Below are positions 8,484 to 14,310 of a stretch of DNA of 64,000 nucleotides, piece after piece. A program made the position numbers and the translations under genes. The stretch comes from Bradyrhizobium betae. Lineage in GTDB: Bacteria > Pseudomonadota > Alphaproteobacteria > Rhizobiales > Xanthobacteraceae. The notes beneath the pieces were generated by a model. That model searched no databases, was not told where the DNA came from, and saw only the letters and a program-made list of their open reading frames with translations. The DNA lies in assembly GCF_004123905.1 (NCBI RefSeq), contig NZ_MZXW01000050.1:484479-548478 (forward strand). The letters run 5' to 3'. How positions within the stretch are numbered: position 1 is the first letter of the stretch; each line of letters begins with the position of its first letter.

Positions 8484-9404
8484 ATGCGTCGCATTGCCCT
8501 GGTGGCTTTGGCCCTCGGACTGTTCGTTCCACTCCTCGCGTCGGCACCCGCCAACGCGCAAGCGACCCGAACCTGGGTGTCAGGTGTCGGTGATGACGCC
8601 AACCCCTGTAGCCGCACTGCACCCTGCAAGACCTTCGCAGGCGCAATTTCCAAGACTGCCGCAGCCGGCGAGATCAACTGCCTGGATCCGGGCGGCTTCG
8701 GTGCGGTGACGGTGACCAAGTCGATGACGATCTCCTGCGAGGCGGGAACGGCCGGCGTGCTGGTGTCTGGCACCAACGCCATCATCTTCAATGCCGGCGT
8801 GAACGATTATCTTTTCCTGAAGGGGCTCGATTTCGAAGGGCTTGGAACTGGCATCAACGGCGTCAGCTTCCTGAACGGCGGATTCCTCCATGTCGAGGAT
8901 TGCGTCTTCCGGCGCTTCACGGGCAGCGGCATTTCGATCACGGCTGGTGGCGCCACCGGCTTCGAAATCACCCGCACGACGGTATTCAGCAATGGTAACG
9001 GCTCGACCGGGGCCGGCATTCGCATCGCGCCGGCAGCCGGCGGGACCAGCAAGGGTATGATCGATCGCGTGGTTGCTGACCGCAACACCTTCGGTTTCGC
9101 TGCGGATGCAAGCGGAGGCAGCATATTGCTCAACGTGGACCACAGCTCGGCGACCAACAGCACGCTCGCCGGCGTCATCGGCACGGCCACTTCCGGCACG
9201 GCCAACGTGATGATCATGCGTTCGACGGCGTCCAACAATGCCACCGGCATTCAGAACGCCGGCGGGACCACCACGATCCGCGTCGGTGAATCTGCGATCC
9301 AGGGCAACACGACCGGCGTGTCGGGTGTGGTGTCGTCCTATACGACCAACCAGCTCAACGGCAACACCACGGACGGGACGATGTCCACGATCCCGCTGAA
9401 GTAA
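8484..9404 (+). CDS. secreted right-handed parallel beta-helix protein
   Basis: 306 aa from ATG at 8484, with GGAG about 9 bases upstream. Signal peptide MRRIALVALALGLFV...ANAQA with cleavage near residue 26. The mature start TWVSGVGDDANPCSR...PCKTFAGAIS is the hallmark of a family common in Bradyrhizobium. The body has repeated short turns (GTGINGVSF, GSGISITAGG, NATGIQNAGG, GNTTGVSGV) typical of a pectate-lyase-like right-handed helix. No catalytic residues recognised, so a binding or structural role is as likely as glycan cleavage. Followed by a strong terminator. Confidence 0.7.
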   Translation: MRRIALVALALGLFVPLLASAPANAQATRTWVSGVGDDANPCSRTAPCKTFAGAISKTAAAGEINCLDPGGFGAVTVTKSMTISCEAGTAGVLVSGTNAIIFNAGVNDYLFLKGLDFEGLGTGINGVSFLNGGFLHVEDCVFRRFTGSGISITAGGATGFEITRTTVFSNGNGSTGAGIRIAPAAGGTSKGMIDRVVADRNTFGFAADASGGSILLNVDHSSATNSTLAGVIGTATSGTANVMIMRSTASNNATGIQNAGGTTTIRVGESAIQGNTTGVSGVVSSYTTNQLNGNTTDGTMSTIPLK

Positions 9405-9429
9405 GCTGCTTCGTTACCGCTTCGGACCG

Positions 9430-9464
9430 ACGCTCCGGACGATGAACTCGTCCGGAGCGTTTTT
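9430..9464 (+). terminator. rho-independent terminator
   Basis: Perfect 11-bp inverted repeat (ACGCTCCGGAC / GTCCGGAGCGT) with a short loop, followed by TTTTT. It lies 25 bases after the beta-helix gene stop and before the convergent WbqC-family stop. It probably terminates the plus-strand transcript. Confidence 0.85.
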
Positions 9465-9480
9465 CTGTCCGTATCGCCGA

Positions 9481-10170
9481 TCAGGCGTTCCGCTCGAGAT
9501 AGCGCGCGGCCTCGCGCCCGGTGTTGAACAGCAGGTCGAGCGCGCTGACTTCGTGGACGAAGTCGCCGTGCAATTGCGTGTATTCGGGATAGCCGCGGTA
9601 GCTCATCCATTCCGTCGTCACGCCGGCGGCGCGGAACATCTCCTCGTCGAAATAATCGCGTGCGGAAGGGCCGCTGAGATAGCGGTCGGCGCCCGCCGCG
9701 CGGGCGATGGCGAGCAGCCGCTCGGTCTTGGCCCCTTGCGCCGGATAGGCGGTGTCGCGCGTCATCCGCGTCCCGATTCCGAGCAAGCCGGCGATGCCGT
9801 GCAGGAAGATGGCGTTGACGTCGGTCAGCCTCTTCTCGCGCTCGGCCTGTTCGTACCAGCTCTTCACCACCTCAGCGAAATCGTCGAAGAAGGCGGCGCG
9901 GCGATAGGCGAGCGCGATCGCGCGCCAATGCTTCTCGGCCCAGGGCCCCGCGATCTCGACCTCGTCGATCGGCTGCTCGAAGCGGCCCTTGACCACGACG
10001 GGGATGGTCAGCCAGGTCGGGCCGTTCGCCGTCTTGATCAGGTTGCGATTGTGCCAATGCCGCTTCACGTACTGGACGCGGTCGAAGATCACGTATTCGT
10101 CGCAGCTCCGGATCAGATCGAAGAAGCCCTTCCAGGGGATGTAGCAGGACTGGATGATGCAAATCCGCAC
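9481..10170 (-). CDS. WbqC-family protein
   Basis: 229 aa from GTG at 10170, chosen because WbqC proteins start with the pattern [M/V]xIxIIQSxYIPWKGxFDLI, which begins exactly here (RICIIQSCYIPWKGFFDLI), with AGGA upstream. Other family marks are FDRVQYVKRHWHNRN and YLSGPSARDYFD. WbqC proteins occur in O-antigen and glycan loci; their biochemical role is poorly defined. It converges on the beta-helix gene, separated by the terminator at 9430-9464. Confidence 0.8.
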   Translation of the reverse strand: MRICIIQSCYIPWKGFFDLIRSCDEYVIFDRVQYVKRHWHNRNLIKTANGPTWLTIPVVVKGRFEQPIDEVEIAGPWAEKHWRAIALAYRRAAFFDDFAEVVKSWYEQAEREKRLTDVNAIFLHGIAGLLGIGTRMTRDTAYPAQGAKTERLLAIARAAGADRYLSGPSARDYFDEEMFRAAGVTTEWMSYRGYPEYTQLHGDFVHEVSALDLLFNTGREAARYLERNA

Positions 10171-10363
10171 AACGCGCGATCCTGTACCCGTGACGGCCGT
10201 GTCGGCGCATTCCGCGCGGTGGCCAAGCGACATTCGAAGAGATTCTGGCCCGTCTTATAGTCGCGCCGGCTCTGCTCCCAAAGCATCAAATCGCCGGGCA
10301 GCCGTGCACTGGATTCTCGTGGTGCGGCAGACTAGTCTGGCGCGCAGGCAGGGAAGGGACGGC

Positions 10364-10909
10364 ATGACATCTCTCGGCAAATGCGATTCCGTGCGTCGGC
10401 GCCAGGCCGGCCTCATCCGACGGGCCGGGTGGGCCGTCGCTTTTGCCGTGCTCGTGCTGCTGCCGGCGATGCCGGCCCACGCCCAATCGGTCCGCCAGGG
10501 CGTCTCCGCGTTCCAGCGCCAGGACTATGTGGCGGCCTCCCGTATTTTCATTCGGCTCGCCGAGCGCGGCAACGCGGCGGCGCAGACCCATCTCGGCTTC
10601 CTGTTCGAGACCGGCCGCGGCGTGCCGCAGAACTACACGGAAGCCGCGATGTGGTACCGCCGCGCGGCGGAGCAGGGCGACACCCGGGCCCAATACTCCC
10701 TGGGCCTGCTCTACGACCGCGGCTTTGGCGTGCCGCAGGACATCGTCGAGGCCTCCAAATGGCTCAACCTGTCGACGGCCGCAGCGCCGCCGCCGGTGCG
10801 GGAGTCGCGGGCCCGGATCCGGGATGCCGTCACCACCAAGATGACGCGCGGGGAGATCGCCCAGGCCCGCCTGAGGGCCCTGGAATGGGCGCCGAGCCGG
10901 GAGCACTGA
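10364..10909 (+). CDS. exported Sel1-repeat protein
   Basis: 181 aa from ATG at 10364, preceded by GGAAGGGA. Signal peptide ends in LLPAMPAHAQS near residue 40. Two or three Sel1-like repeats follow: NAAAQTHLGFLFETGRGVP, DTRAQYSLGLLYDRGFGVP. Sel1 proteins are alpha-solenoids for protein-protein contacts, often in the periplasm. The gene is divergent from the WbqC-family gene across a 193-base promoter region. No partner can be named. Confidence 0.75.
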   Translation: MTSLGKCDSVRRRQAGLIRRAGWAVAFAVLVLLPAMPAHAQSVRQGVSAFQRQDYVAASRIFIRLAERGNAAAQTHLGFLFETGRGVPQNYTEAAMWYRRAAEQGDTRAQYSLGLLYDRGFGVPQDIVEASKWLNLSTAAAPPPVRESRARIRDAVTTKMTRGEIAQARLRALEWAPSREH

Positions 10910-11105
10910 TCCCCGACGGCCACCTCCCGACGCCCGGCTTTCCCAGGTCGTTCGGTTCCCCAAAACAAAAAGTGCGAAAACAACCCCATGCATAGTAGCC
11001 GACGGCCGTCGGCGGGGCGTGTTCGTGGTATTATGATACCATGACATCCGTCGACTCGACTGAGGGAAGGCCGCCGCGGCTGCTGCGCTCGTCGGGGCGG
11101 TTGCC

Positions 11106-11113
11106 GGCGCTTC
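11106..11113. repeat. 8-bp target-site duplication, left copy
   Basis: GGCGCTTC directly abuts the left end of the IS1595-type element. The identical octamer abuts the right end at 14068-14075. Eight bases is the duplication length known for the IS1595 family. Confidence 0.8.
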
Positions 11114-11139
11114 GGGGATATTATACTTTGCGTACCCAA
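11114..11139 (+). repeat. left terminal inverted repeat
   Basis: Starts GGGGATATTATAC and continues TTTGCGTACCCAA. Twenty-one of 22 core positions match the right end read inward. It also contains TATTATAC, a -10-like sequence about 30 bases before the HEPN-like gene start, so the end may double as promoter. Confidence 0.75.
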
Positions 11140-11154
11140 GCGCCTGGTGCTACC

Positions 11155-12006
11155 ATGAGTAGCGCCGGGGGATTCGTGCCCGGCAGGCTATGGGGCCTCT
11201 GGGAGCTCATGCAAAAATATTCAGTCGGCGAACTGGTGGACTTGCAAAGCTTCGTTGTCTCGTTCGGTTCGATGATGAGGCACAACCCGCATGGTATTCA
11301 CGTAGACACCCAGCAACTCGAAAACATGAGAGCTAAGTTCTCTCGCTACGCTGATCTGGTCAGCGCGCTTGAGTTGCCCATCTCAAAGAATGCAGCAAAA
11401 CGACTTCTTGCGAGTCTCAATGAAGGCGATCCAGCGCCCGCTGGCGATGGCTTGATTTTCAACGGACAGAAGAAGTTAAACTTGATGGCGAATACCGATA
11501 GGCTAACGGACCTCCTAGGCGAGGAGATGGGCGCAAAGCTATTCGTGATGCTCTCACCCCGAATGGCAGATACCTTTGAACAAACCGACCCCCTTTTTGG
11601 CAACGAGGTGGAAGCGAAATTTCCAAGGGCGGCTGAAGACATTTCCGAAGCGGGCAAATGCCTCGCATTCGGCCGCGCTACTGCTGCTGTCTTTCATCTA
11701 ATGAGAGCGCTTGAAAGTGCCACCCAAGCGATCGCCGACAAGATCGGCGCTACCGTTCGCGATTCAAATGGCAAGGGGCTCCCGTGGGGTGTCATCGCGG
11801 ACAATATGAGGCCGAAAATCGATGCGATGACGAAGGGGAGCGACGAGCAGATAAAATGGTATCGCGTGCAGCACGATCTTGTCGTCGTAAATCGCGCGTG
11901 GCGAGTGCCGACAAATCATCCAAAGGAAACATACACTCCAGAACAAGCAGAAGAGGTTTTTGACGCGACGAGGGCCTTCATGAAGGAGCTCGCTCCCCTG
12001 GTTTAA
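11155..12006 (+). CDS. HEPN-like protein, transposon passenger
   Basis: 283 aa from ATG at 11155; an in-frame ATG at 11041 lies outside the element and is rejected. The middle holds a helix-rich region (FHLMRALESATQAIADKIG), and the C-terminus has RVPTNH at residues 250-255 followed by YTPEQAEEVFDATRAFM. R-X4-H plus this helical tail fits HEPN ribonuclease-type domains and the C-terminal region of many uncharacterised prokaryotic helical proteins. HEPN proteins often act as RNases in toxin or defence systems, but an inactive member is possible. Converges on the 60-aa gene with a 29-base overlap. No antitoxin recognised next to it. Confidence 0.55.
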   Translation: MSSAGGFVPGRLWGLWELMQKYSVGELVDLQSFVVSFGSMMRHNPHGIHVDTQQLENMRAKFSRYADLVSALELPISKNAAKRLLASLNEGDPAPAGDGLIFNGQKKLNLMANTDRLTDLLGEEMGAKLFVMLSPRMADTFEQTDPLFGNEVEAKFPRAAEDISEAGKCLAFGRATAAVFHLMRALESATQAIADKIGATVRDSNGKGLPWGVIADNMRPKIDAMTKGSDEQIKWYRVQHDLVVVNRAWRVPTNHPKETYTPEQAEEVFDATRAFMKELAPLV

Positions 12007-12160
12007 TGATCCTTCCTATCGCCTCTTCGAAGCTATCTCCGCTTTCATCAACGCCAAGCTTCCGAGCGGTTTGCTTGAACCGCTCAGATTGCTCTTTGTC
12101 ACTCAGCTTTGGTTTCGGTTTTGCCTTTTTCCCCCCTGGGGGAGCGGCGGCTTTTGCCAT
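11978..12160 (-). CDS. 60-aa hypothetical passenger protein
   Basis: Lys/Pro-rich start (MAKAAAPPGGKKAKPKPK), then a helical segment LSDKEQSERFKQTARKLGVDESGDSFEEAIGRII. I recall this helical segment as recurring in small uncharacterised alphaproteobacterial proteins. It follows the transposase by 14 bases on the same strand, with AGAGG upstream of the ATG, so it is probably translated from the transposase transcript. Function unknown; an accessory DNA-binding role is only a guess. Confidence 0.55.
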   Translation of the reverse strand: MAKAAAPPGGKKAKPKPKLSDKEQSERFKQTARKLGVDESGDSFEEAIGRIIKPGERAPS

Positions 12161-12174
12161 ATGGGGCCTCTTGG

Positions 12175-13104
12175 CTAATTAGTCGTTCGATAGGTGAGCC
12201 GCTTTCCAGCGACGCCCTTCAATGCACGCTCTGCGCGGTCGGTATCGTTCACACCAAGCGCAACGCGATCGCTGTAGCGGAAGTCAAATTCGTTCAAGTA
12301 GCGATGCAGGTGCTTTTCCTTGCAGTGCTGATAGGTGCCCTTCATACCGCGCTTGAACACGGAATAGTAGCCCTCGACGGTGTTGGTCGAAATCATCTTC
12401 TCGCCTTCGCGGCGGACATACTCGTCCCTGCCGTGAGCAACGGTGTCGTGGTTGAGGCCATCGACTTCCGCGATGAATTTGTAGGAGTTGGCTTCATCGG
12501 TCATCATCTGAGCGTCGCGGCTCATGTTGGCGCGGATGATTGGCTGAATGTCGGCAACGCGCACGCCATCAACGTGGAAGCTGCGGGCCGAGCCGCCGCG
12601 CTCAACGAGGGTCACGACAACGTTCTTATTCGCCCAAGCGGTGCGGCCCTTCTTGGGAGCGCCTTCAACGTGGCCGTAGAAGGTCTCATCGACTTCAACG
12701 GTGCCGCCGTTGCTGCCCATGGGCGAGGTGTCAGTCGAGCGCATGGCTTCGCGGATGCGATGGGACAGGAACCACGCAGTCTTGAGAGTGCAGCCAAGGG
12801 TACGGTGCAGTTGGTTGCTGCTGATACCCTTCTTGCTGGAGGCCATCAGGAAGATCGCCTGAAGCCAATGGCGCATGGGGATGTGGCTGGACTCGAAGAT
12901 GGTCCCAACCTTCACGGTGAAGGGCTTGCGGCACTGGTAGCACTTGTAAGCGCCGATCCTGGTGGACTTGCCGCCCATCTTGGAAATGCGCTCCACGCCG
13001 CCGCAATGCGGGCAGACGGGACCATTTGGCCAAAGCCGCTTCTCCACGAAGTTATACGCAGCTTGTTCATCGTGAAAATGGCGGGCTTCCAGAATCGATT
13101 TCAT
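12175..13104 (-). CDS. IS1595-family (ISXO2-like) DDE transposase
   Basis: 309 aa, normal full length. N-terminal zinc ribbon CPHCGG...YKCYQC near residues 34-60, then an HTH-like part (GISSNQLHRTLG). The ISXO2-type catalytic domain starts at VEVDETFYG; the later acidic positions are probably in MMTDEANSY and NTVEGYYSVFKRG. It catalyses cut-and-paste or copy-type movement of the surrounding element. No frameshift or stop is seen. The start at 13104 is divergent from the winged-helix gene. Confidence 0.9.
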   Translation of the reverse strand: MKSILEARHFHDEQAAYNFVEKRLWPNGPVCPHCGGVERISKMGGKSTRIGAYKCYQCRKPFTVKVGTIFESSHIPMRHWLQAIFLMASSKKGISSNQLHRTLGCTLKTAWFLSHRIREAMRSTDTSPMGSNGGTVEVDETFYGHVEGAPKKGRTAWANKNVVVTLVERGGSARSFHVDGVRVADIQPIIRANMSRDAQMMTDEANSYKFIAEVDGLNHDTVAHGRDEYVRREGEKMISTNTVEGYYSVFKRGMKGTYQHCKEKHLHRYLNEFDFRYSDRVALGVNDTDRAERALKGVAGKRLTYRTTN

Positions 13105-13198
13105 GGCAAAATCCCCTTGTAAAATAGGATATCACGCGCTTTTGGGTACGTCAAGTTTTGATTATGGGGTCAATCCTCAATCAAGAACAAAGCATAAA

Positions 13199-13212
13199 TC
13201 ACGAAATCGTGA
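13199..13212. promoter_or_regulatory. palindrome, possible operator
   Basis: TCACGA-AA-TCGTGA is a perfect inverted repeat in the 144-base divergent region between the transposase and the winged-helix gene, 36 bases before the latter's ATG. Spacing and symmetry suit autorepression by the HTH protein, but this is inference. Confidence 0.4.
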
Positions 13213-13248
13213 AGTTCTATCAGGCTGAATAGGGTTATATATGGTTCC

Positions 13249-13689
13249 ATGAGTTCAGAAGCAGACACCATCCGCGAGCGCAAGAAGCGCAACCTCGACG
13301 AGATCGCCAGACTCCAAAAGGAGAACGACGAGTTCGATGTGGCTTTGCGCGTGCTGGAGCTGGTGCGCCCCAAGCTTCCCATTAAGCCTGCACCCATTGG
13401 ACGCGTCGTCACCGTCAAATTGCCCCCAAGGCCCGAGGGCATTCCATCCACCTTTGAAATGGTGGAGACCATTCTGAGAGACGCAGAGCGGGCCGGTAAA
13501 GGCTCCCTATCGAGTCGTGAGTTGATGGACGAGATAAGGGCCAAGTACTGGCCGGGTGTGCAGAACAAGCAAATCCTCCCGTCCATCTTCGGCTTCGGCA
13601 AGGCGGGGAGAATTATCCGGGACGGGGAGCGGTGGAGACTCAAACAAAGATCATCTCCGCCCGAACCGACACTTGAATTGATGAAATAG
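13249..13689 (+). CDS. coiled-coil plus winged-helix-like passenger protein
   Basis: 146 aa. Residues 5-42 (IRERKKRNLDEIARLQKEND...) form a likely coiled coil. Residues ~65-132 (FEMVETILRDAERAGKGSLSSRELMDEI, ending FGFGKAGRIIRDGERWRL) look like a HARE-HTH/winged-helix domain that ends in the wing hairpin. Likely a dimeric DNA-binding protein. It is divergent from the transposase, with a perfect palindrome between them, and is closed by a terminator 2 bases after its stop. Whether it controls transposition or the cargo is not known. Confidence 0.55.
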   Translation: MSSEADTIRERKKRNLDEIARLQKENDEFDVALRVLELVRPKLPIKPAPIGRVVTVKLPPRPEGIPSTFEMVETILRDAERAGKGSLSSRELMDEIRAKYWPGVQNKQILPSIFGFGKAGRIIRDGERWRLKQRSSPPEPTLELMK

Positions 13690-13690
13690 A

Positions 13691-13712
13691 AACGGCGGCC
13701 GAAGCCGCCGTT
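13691..13712 (+). terminator. hairpin after winged-helix gene
   Basis: AACGGCGGC-CGAA-GCCGCCGTT is a perfect 9-bp stem with a four-base loop, directly after the stop codon, followed by only a short T tract. Probably a terminator or 3' mRNA stabiliser. Confidence 0.65.
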
Positions 13713-13719
13713 TAAGAGA

Positions 13720-13972
13720 CAGGACGTGGTGTAAGAAACACAGCACAGTTTCTAGGGTGAACCATCCAAAAGGACCCCGCTGTGAAAATGCTGGTCGAGC
13801 CCAGTCGTTCTACCTTCCTAGCCCCGGTGTATCGGGGATGTAGAGCCCTCCGCCGCGACCTCGCCAAAGGCGCGGAGGTAGGGTGCAGTAGCTGCCCTGT
13901 CAGTAGACAGGTGTAAGAGCCGTCACGACCGACCGCGAGTGGCATCAAGGCGGTCGTGACGGGGCTCTTTTA
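13720..13972 (+). ncRNA. candidate structured RNA inside the transposon
   Basis: A stretch with no convincing frame but dense local inverted repeats: CCCCG/CGGGG (13822-13837), CCTCCGC/GCGGAGG (13847-13878), CCTGTC/GACAGG with a 4-base loop (13896-13911), and a long terminator hairpin (13915-13972). It lies between the winged-helix gene and the right terminus, about 95 bases from the end. The stacking of hairpins ending in a terminator suggests a stand-alone or 3'-UTR-derived RNA. Family not recognised; strand is inferred from the position of the T run. Confidence 0.4.
13915..13972 (+). terminator. long terminator hairpin
   Basis: AGAGCC plus GTCACGACCG pairs with CGGTCGTGAC plus GGCTCT (a 10-bp perfect inner stem, a 2-base bulge and a 6-bp outer stem), followed by TTTT. 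It is the last element before the right transposon end. Confidence 0.75.
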
Positions 13973-14036
13973 GCAAATCCAGCAGATTCCGTCAAGATTT
14001 ACAGTTACTTAATAAGTTGAGTCACTTAGCTATCGG

Positions 14037-14067
14037 TTGGGTACGCGAAGTATAATATAATATTCCC
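14037..14067 (-). repeat. right terminal inverted repeat
   Basis: Read inward from the right end: GGGAATATTATATTATAC, then TTCGCGTACCCAA. It matches the left end in a 22-base core with one mismatch and carries 6-7 extra AT bases between the terminal GGG and the core. Confidence 0.75.
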
Positions 14068-14075
14068 GGCGCTTC
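14068..14075. repeat. 8-bp target-site duplication, right copy
   Basis: GGCGCTTC, identical to 11106-11113. Rejoining the flanks at one copy restores the presumed empty site. Confidence 0.8.
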
Positions 14076-14310
14076 TGAAGAACAGATTCAGATCGAAACT
14101 GTCGTCAGGCCCCCGAAGTGCCGTGCCTCGCGCCGGCCAATCGACAGCGATCAAACGGTGCTGCTGGCCGATGGCGCCGCACTGCTGATCGCCGCGAGAA
14201 CGTTTGATAACATTTCTTATGATACATTTCTTTAATTTGAATGTTAATTTCGGTCGCTAGAGACCCGCCTACCGTCGAAACTTCGACCGGGTAGCAACAG
14301 GCATTCTTCC

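Larger units (their letters stand above)
11114..14067. mobile_element. 2954-bp IS1595-type transposon with passenger genes
   Basis: Bounded by 8-bp direct repeats (GGCGCTTC) and by imperfect terminal inverted repeats that share ATATTATACTT[T/C]GCGTACCCAA. Contents in order: HEPN-like gene (+), 60-aa gene (-), IS1595-family transposase (-), coiled-coil/winged-helix gene (+), and a structured untranslated region. Both ends and the transposase look intact, so it may still be mobile. Subgroup not assigned; ISNwi1-like elements of the same family are known to carry passengers. Codon use in the cargo is less GC-biased than in the flanking genes, consistent with foreign origin. Confidence 0.8.

Noticed and set aside
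11041..11154. In-frame upstream start for the HEPN-like gene (ATG at 11041)
   Set aside because: These codons cross the target duplication and the transposon end, so they belong to the old target DNA. The protein they would add is Arg/Pro-rich and the ATG at 11155 lies inside the element.
13700..13980. tRNA-like or known riboswitch in the transposon
   Set aside because: GGTTCACCC-like pieces on the minus strand do not assemble into a cloverleaf, and no riboswitch consensus was recognised. Kept only as an unnamed structured RNA candidate.
11062..14235. A host gene interrupted by the transposon
   Set aside because: Rejoining the flanks at one GGCGCTTC copy gives an open frame of about 69 codons ending at a TAA near 14235, but it has no start codon after the preceding in-frame stop and no recognisable motif. 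Not enough to call a broken gene.
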